This document shows, in pieces, positions 23,735-26,280 of a stretch of DNA of 26,280 bases. This DNA is from Geobacter sp. UBA6802 (GTDB lineage Bacteria; Desulfobacterota; Desulfuromonadia; Geobacterales; Pseudopelobacteraceae), in NCBI GenBank assembly GCA_002452325.1, contig DKFG01000128.1, positions 197 to 26,476 of the forward strand. The letters run 5' to 3'. The notes under the pieces were generated by a model, which saw nothing but the letters and a program-made list of their open reading frames with translations, had not been told where the DNA came from and made no database searches. A program made the translations under genes and the position numbers. How positions within the stretch are numbered: the first letter of the stretch is position 1; every line of letters begins with the position of its first letter.

Positions 23735-24148
23735 TTATTTTGGTGTCAGTGTAATACCGCCGCCAGTACTGATTGTTGCGATACCGCTTGCACAGGGTAG
23801 TTTGGCGCTGGATAACGACAGCCCTCCGGTCATACCGCGATAATAGCAGGATGTACTCAACTTCATTAAACAGAACGAGGTCGTCCCGGACAGCAGAGTT
23901 GTGTCCGGGATGAACGTCATACTCCTGGTATTGTTATGCAAAAGTACATCCTTGTCTTCAAATAGAGAAGCCGAAGGGGATACTGTTTTGACCTGTATCG
24001 TGAGTGGATGGCAAAAGCCATTACTCTGATTGTTCCAAGTAATGGTATAGCTCTGATTAACGACCTGAGTACCTGTTGCCTCACTAGGACAAGGGAGCAT
24101 GAAGCTGCTGCTGAGCAGAGCTACGAGAACAAGCCATCTCTTGTGCAT
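23735..24148 (-). CDS. Small exported four-cysteine TITWKN-family protein
   Basis: 137 residues from the ATG at 24148, with GGAGG eight bases upstream. The signal peptide ends about residue 24; the mature part reads QVVNQSYTITWNNQSNGFCH. Family blocks: CHPLTIQV, CLMKLSTSCYY and LPCASGIATIS. It lies 22 bases after the stop of the allene-oxide-cyclase-barrel gene and should share its mRNA. This member has an extra cysteine before the signal cleavage site. Function unknown. Confidence 0.78.
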   Translation of the reverse strand: MHKRWLVLVALLSSSFMLPCPSEATGTQVVNQSYTITWNNQSNGFCHPLTIQVKTVSPSASLFEDKDVLLHNNTRSMTFIPDTTLLSGTTSFCLMKLSTSCYYRGMTGGLSLSSAKLPCASGIATISTGGGITLTPK

Positions 24149-24170
24149 GGTGGCATCCTCCATTGCAAAT

Positions 24171-24620
24171 CTAATTTTTCATTTTCATCTGGATGGTCCA
24201 GGTCTTGTCTGCATTCGGCGTAACCGCTGCCTCGCCGGTAACGCCAATATAGATGCCGGTTCCCCCCACAATTGCGGCAGGCGATGTCCCTTTTGCCGCC
24301 TCGGTGCTCGCAAGGGCAATGGTGCCGTCAGTCAGTGAGAGTGTCCAGCGGCATTCCGATAGCTTGCCAGGGAGGGTGGTGATGCAGAAGCCGTTACTGG
24401 TACCGATCTGCGTACCGGACTCATTCACCACCGGCTCATGCCAGACCGTCATTTTTCCGGCAGAGTTGCTCTTTTTGTTCAGGTTAATCACGGTTGTCGT
24501 GCCCCGTCCGCTCTCTTCAATAACCGTCATCTGCTTCCAGACCGTTTCGGCATGCGCCGCACCGGCAAAAACAGCAACCATCAGAAATCCTGCACCTGCT
24601 GCAATTCGTTTCAGATTCAT
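24171..24620 (-). CDS. Exported allene-oxide-cyclase/dirigent-like barrel protein
   Basis: 149 residues; CAGGAGGAAGAAC precedes the ATG at 24620. A signal peptide ends GAAHA (24). The mature protein shows the barrel pattern of the AOC-like/dirigent superfamily: GTSNGFCITTLPG, WTLSLTDGTIAL, then AAIVGGTGIYIGVTGEAAV. Bacterial members are small exported proteins of unknown substrate; the plant enzyme makes a jasmonate precursor, which is not implied here. It forms a two-gene unit with the four-cysteine gene. The first ten codons and upstream 71 bases are duplicated exactly at the window end. Confidence 0.82.
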   Translation of the reverse strand: MNLKRIAAGAGFLMVAVFAGAAHAETVWKQMTVIEESGRGTTTVINLNKKSNSAGKMTVWHEPVVNESGTQIGTSNGFCITTLPGKLSECRWTLSLTDGTIALASTEAAKGTSPAAIVGGTGIYIGVTGEAAVTPNADKTWTIQMKMKN

Positions 24621-24691
24621 TGTTCTTCCTCCTGTTTGTGTGTTGGTTAAGGTTAGGCAATTAGCTGCAAAAGCCCAACTTCGGCATGCCG
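24593..24691. repeat. 99-bp perfect direct repeat, copy A
   Basis: Bases 24593-24691 equal 26182-26280 without a mismatch (offset 1,589) and the repeat may continue past the window. It covers the start codon, ribosome site and leader of the barrel-protein gene. It contains GGCATGCC and AAGTTGGGC, which may be a decayed version of the sigma-54 and enhancer elements seen elsewhere. Confidence 0.95.
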
Positions 24692-24760
24692 TAGTTTTGA
24701 TGTAACCGCTTGATATTAATCAGATCAACCTCTGTTATGCTCCAGATTTTTTGAACCGCG

Positions 24761-24825
24761 GCCCAATAGCCTACTGTCAGCCACGAACGGGCTATAGGTA
24801 GAAGTTGCTGACCTTATGGTAGTTC
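24761..24825 (-). pseudogene. VR5, decayed DUF1566 3' end
   Basis: The minus strand reads AAG, five codons, CTA TAG CCC GTT CGT GGC TGA CAG TAG. This aligns codon for codon with VR4 (AAG, five codons, GTA TGG CCC GTT CGT GCC GGA CAG TAG), but the Trp and a Gly codon are now stops. The tail GGCTATTGGGC matches VR2. The variable codons (GTC AGC AAC TTC TAC) are diversified, so this is a dead VR, not the template. It begins right behind the gene at 24837. Confidence 0.75.
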
Positions 24826-24836
24826 TGTATCGATCG

Positions 24837-25229
24837 CTATCTGAAGCCGGTAATGCTTATTGCTCCGCGTCGGTTGCGTGAGAAGCTTCCTTCCTCTATC
24901 GTGACGATGGGAACTCTACCGCTCAGGTGGCTGACATGAATGTCGCCTGCCTTTAAGGCACACAGATTTTGTTGGATATGTATCTTGGAAACTTCAAAGC
25001 CGTATTGGACGAACGTCATATCACAACTTGGTCCCTTCCCGCCGCTTTGCTCAACAAGAAAGAAAAAGGGTTCCCTGCTATGGATTTTGCCTTTTGAACA
25101 TTTCACACTGCCGATCTGGCTGTCACCAGCACTCAAACTCAGTTGCAGCAAATGGCACTGATCATCGGCATGAGCTAAAACCGAGGAAGCCAAAATGACC
25201 AAGATAGTAATGATTGTTGCAAGTCTCAT
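24837..25229 (-). CDS. Small exported cysteine-containing protein
   Basis: 130 residues; AGAGGAGGGT precedes the ATG at 25229. The signal peptide ends AHA (21). The mature part has four cysteines (in DDQCHLLQLSLS, VKCSKGK, PSCDMTF and NLCALKAG) and looks all-beta. It lacks the TITWxN opening, so membership of the four-cysteine family is doubtful. It sits between a DUF1566 gene (ends 25396) and a dead VR, as if inserted between a DUF1566 gene's body and tail. Confidence 0.68.
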   Translation of the reverse strand: MRLATIITILVILASSVLAHADDQCHLLQLSLSAGDSQIGSVKCSKGKIHSREPFFFLVEQSGGKGPSCDMTFVQYGFEVSKIHIQQNLCALKAGDIHVSHLSGRVPIVTIEEGSFSRNRRGAISITGFR

Positions 25230-25271
25230 GATACCCTCCTCTTGTACAAACAGATGTCTGATAAATTAATT

Positions 25272-25329
25272 GGGGATACCCCCCGGATTATTGAGATGCC
25301 CAACGGTAAATCGGGAATGTCCCTGATTT
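25272..25329. repeat. REP-like repeat unit with two hairpins
   Basis: GGGG-ATA-CCCC (25272-25282) is followed by CCGGATTATTGAGATGCCC and the hairpin AAATCGGGA-ATG-TCCCTGATTT (25308-25329, one bulged base). It is related to the unit at 23640-23700. Confidence 0.5.
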
Positions 25330-25343
25330 CTCCTTTCCACAAA

Positions 25344-25370
25344 TTGTTCCCACGCGCTGCGTGGGAATAA
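25344..25370. other. Hairpin downstream of VR4, possible DGR target hairpin
   Basis: TTCCCACGC and GCGTGGGAA form a perfect nine-base stem around GCT, extendable through a wobble pair to 12. It begins 26 bases past the stop of the DUF1566 gene at 25396. Placement matches the hairpin behind VR2. The sequence also resembles a common REP element, so a terminator or REP is possible. Confidence 0.5.
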
Positions 25371-25379
25371 GAAAATAAC

Positions 25380-25530
25380 CAAAGCGCCAAATAACCTACT
25401 GTCCGGCACGAACGGGCCATACGTAGTTGTTAAAGTCCTTACTGTCGTAGTCCACGTCGCCGGTGCCCATGTACACGCGCCAAGCGAAGGTTTTACGAGT
25501 GCAGGTGCTGGACGACCAGTAGTAGTTAAT
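25380..25530 (-). other. VR4 with IMH-like tail
   Basis: Codons after GTCCAG vary against VR1-VR3, again mostly within NNC (TAC, GAC, AAC, GGC). The GTG and TGG codons and the flank VWPVRAGQ stay fixed. The tail GGTTATTTGGCG equals that of VR3. Confidence 0.75.
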
Positions 25531-25824
25531 CTGGACGTTCTTGAATTGTCCCTTGTATGCAGATATAGCCTTTAATTCATCTACAGTAGGAAGACGCCAA
25601 TCGCCGATCTTTGAGTTGTCAGTCAGTCCGCACTGGCCGTGCGCAAGGCTTTTGGGGCGTGACATGGCAGAATCCCATTTCATATACCCCAGACATCCGG
25701 CATCTTTCAGCCAGACCAGTCCGTTGACCGTTAAGGTGCCGTTGCCGTTGTTACCGCACCAGGCAGCACCGGATGTCACCATCAGGCTGCAAACCACCAT
25801 TATGCCAATCGCCAGTTTGTTCAT
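25396..25824 (-). CDS. Exported DUF1566 protein with variable region VR4
   Basis: 142 residues from the ATG at 25824, with AAGGAGCGG upstream. The signal peptide (1-23) precedes NNGNGTLTVNGLVWLKDAG. SAMSRPKSLAHGQCGLTDNS and KIGDWRLP are identical to the protein at 13939, with 83 identical bases. The lectin-like C-terminus runs NYYWSSSTCTRKTFAW to NNYVWPVRAGQ. It has a canonical sigma-54 promoter and lies downstream of an alsD 3' fragment, the same order as alsD then DUF1566 at 16141-14784. Export and ligand display are inferred. Confidence 0.9.
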   Translation of the reverse strand: MNKLAIGIMVVCSLMVTSGAAWCGNNGNGTLTVNGLVWLKDAGCLGYMKWDSAMSRPKSLAHGQCGLTDNSKIGDWRLPTVDELKAISAYKGQFKNVQINYYWSSSTCTRKTFAWRVYMGTGDVDYDSKDFNNYVWPVRAGQ

Positions 25825-25861
25825 GTGCCGCTCCTTGGGGAATCTGCCAGGATACCTATGA

Positions 25862-25883
25862 CCTAGCAGCTTACATGCCAAAA
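25862..25883 (-). promoter_or_regulatory. Sigma-54 promoter of the DUF1566 gene at 25396
   Basis: Minus-strand TTTTGGCATGTAAGCTGCTA gives GG (25879-25878), ten bases, GC (25867-25866). Transcription would start near 25854, 30 bases before the ATG. Confidence 0.8.
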
Positions 25884-25931
25884 CATTATCATGCTATTTC
25901 AAGGCATTACATGACGATGGCCTGGCAACAC

Positions 25932-25952
25932 GCCAACTATTTGCCGCCAACT
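25932..25952 (-). promoter_or_regulatory. Two GCCAACT boxes, putative enhancer
   Basis: GCCAACT at 25932-25938 and 25946-25952. Spacing is 14 bp, apparently from a 6-bp loss relative to the alsD-linked copy at 15372. The proximal box starts 65 bp from the -12 element. CCGCCA/TGGCGG also forms a hairpin here. Confidence 0.5.
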
Positions 25953-25964
25953 CCGGTGGCGGAA

Positions 25965-26115
25965 CTTCTCCGTACTCGCCAGATCTTTTTCCGTATCCCG
26001 CAGAAAATCACAGGTCAGACAGTCAAAGCTCATCGTCAGACCAAGCTCCAGAGTGGTAAGAAATTGCACTCCCGCAGTAACACCGCTGGACCGGCATTCC
26101 AGCAGGTGTCCGCCG
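25965..26115 (-). pseudogene. 3' fragment of a duplicated acetolactate decarboxylase gene
   Basis: The minus strand encodes GGHLLECRSSGVTAGVQFLT, TLELGLTMSFDCLTCDFLRD, TEKDLASTEK, matching AlsD residues 192-241. The 5' three quarters are missing, and the stop codon is lost, so the frame runs into the enhancer boxes. It adjoins the same promoter module as the intact alsD does. Confidence 0.88.
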
Positions 26116-26117
26116 CG

Positions 26118-26180
26118 GGATTCTGAGGACATCATACGTAATCCATCTGAGATACATATGGTGTCCCCGGAACTCACTTA
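26118..26180. repeat. Dispersed repeat, copy 3 (GGTGTCCCC type)
   Basis: CATCATACGTAATCCATCTG then AGATACATATGGTGTCCCCG and GAACTCACTT. It resembles copies at 20408-20455 and 16966-17000. It lies exactly between the alsD fragment and the truncated barrel-gene start, so it marks a recombination or insertion junction. Confidence 0.6.
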
Positions 26181-26209
26181 ACACCTGCTGCAATTCGTTT
26201 CAGATTCAT
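26174..26209 (-). pseudogene. Truncated start of a second barrel-protein gene
   Basis: Within the second copy of the 99-bp repeat the ATG at 26209 begins MNLKRIAAGVK and stops at 26174 inside the dispersed repeat. Nine codons equal the gene at 24171-24620; the rest is gone. Confidence 0.8.
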
Positions 26210-26280
26210 TGTTCTTCCTCCTGTTTGTGTGTTGGTTAAGGTTAGGCAATTAGCTGCAAAAGCCCAACTTCGGCATGCCG
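26182..26280. repeat. 99-bp perfect direct repeat, copy B
   Basis: Identical to 24593-24691. The right end is cut by the window, so the true length is unknown. The left end coincides with the dispersed repeat at 26118-26180. Confidence 0.95.

Noticed and set aside
24640..24660. GTTAGGC suggesting an integron attC site
   Set aside because: No matching complementary core at attC distance, no integrase, and the cassette genes have their own promoters.
24640..24700. Sigma-54 promoter for the barrel-protein gene
   Set aside because: GGCAT is present but the base pair ten positions on is TT, and other GG pairs do not reach a GC at the right spacing.
13939..25824. CRISPR-like interpretation of the recurring modules
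   Set aside because: Repeats are long, unevenly spaced and embedded in genes; no direct-repeat/spacer array or cas gene is present.

Overview
The window looks like a chromosomal stretch of a Geobacterales-type bacterium (Desulfuromonadota, perhaps Trichlorobacter or a relative). This rests on moderately high GC, many exported lipoproteins, DUF1566 proteins, Tat-exported GH3 enzymes and sigma-54 promoters; it is an inference from gene flavour, not a database match. Every supported gene reads on the minus strand, so 'upstream' means higher coordinates.

Region 1 (1-13.4 kb) is mostly intact cell-envelope genes. They are a truncated dCache-HAMP-SpoIIE phosphatase, two paralogous Tat/lipoprotein GH3 hexosaminidases (1959-3155 and 11726-12910), a CLCA-like HExxH metalloprotease with a Cys-containing C-terminal sorting tail overlapping a CPBP intramembrane protease, a clostripain-family lipoprotein, a tandem two-domain periplasmic-binding lipoprotein, and several small exported proteins.

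Region 2 (13.4-26.3 kb) is a mosaic of repeated modules. Four DUF1566 (Lcl C-terminal, C-type-lectin-like) genes end in variable regions (VR1-VR4). Their differences fall almost only on the first two bases of NNC codons, while flanking backbone is near-identical. This is the signature of adenine-directed mutagenesis by a diversity-generating retroelement (DGR). No reverse transcriptase or template repeat lies in the window, so it would have to act in trans. A fifth VR (24761-24825) is decayed. VR2 and VR4 are followed by short strong hairpins. One VR domain (VR3) is fused in frame to the N-terminal half of a duplicated acetolactate decarboxylase. The complete alsD lies at 15416-16141 behind def, and a 3' alsD fragment lies at 25965-26115.

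The DUF1566 genes share a promoter design: a sigma-54 -24/-12 element with two GCCAACT boxes (AGTTGGC in the reading direction), usually 20 bp apart, about 57 bp upstream of the -12 element. The same design precedes a fossil DUF1566 signal peptide and, more weakly, an SH3-NlpC/P60 lipoprotein gene. Between these genes sit members of a small exported four-cysteine family (motif [YF]TITWxN ... CxPL ... CxxIxL...C ... IATI) that I do not recognise, an allene-oxide-cyclase-barrel protein, fragments of a type ISP restriction enzyme, a Na/Pi cotransporter operon, an amino-acid-binding lipoprotein and many REP-like hairpins.

The best candidate for an undescribed system is this sigma-54-controlled set of exported, apparently DGR-diversified DUF1566 proteins with their four-cysteine partners. 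It is scattered and repeatedly rearranged by duplication, including a VR captured by a cytoplasmic enzyme gene.
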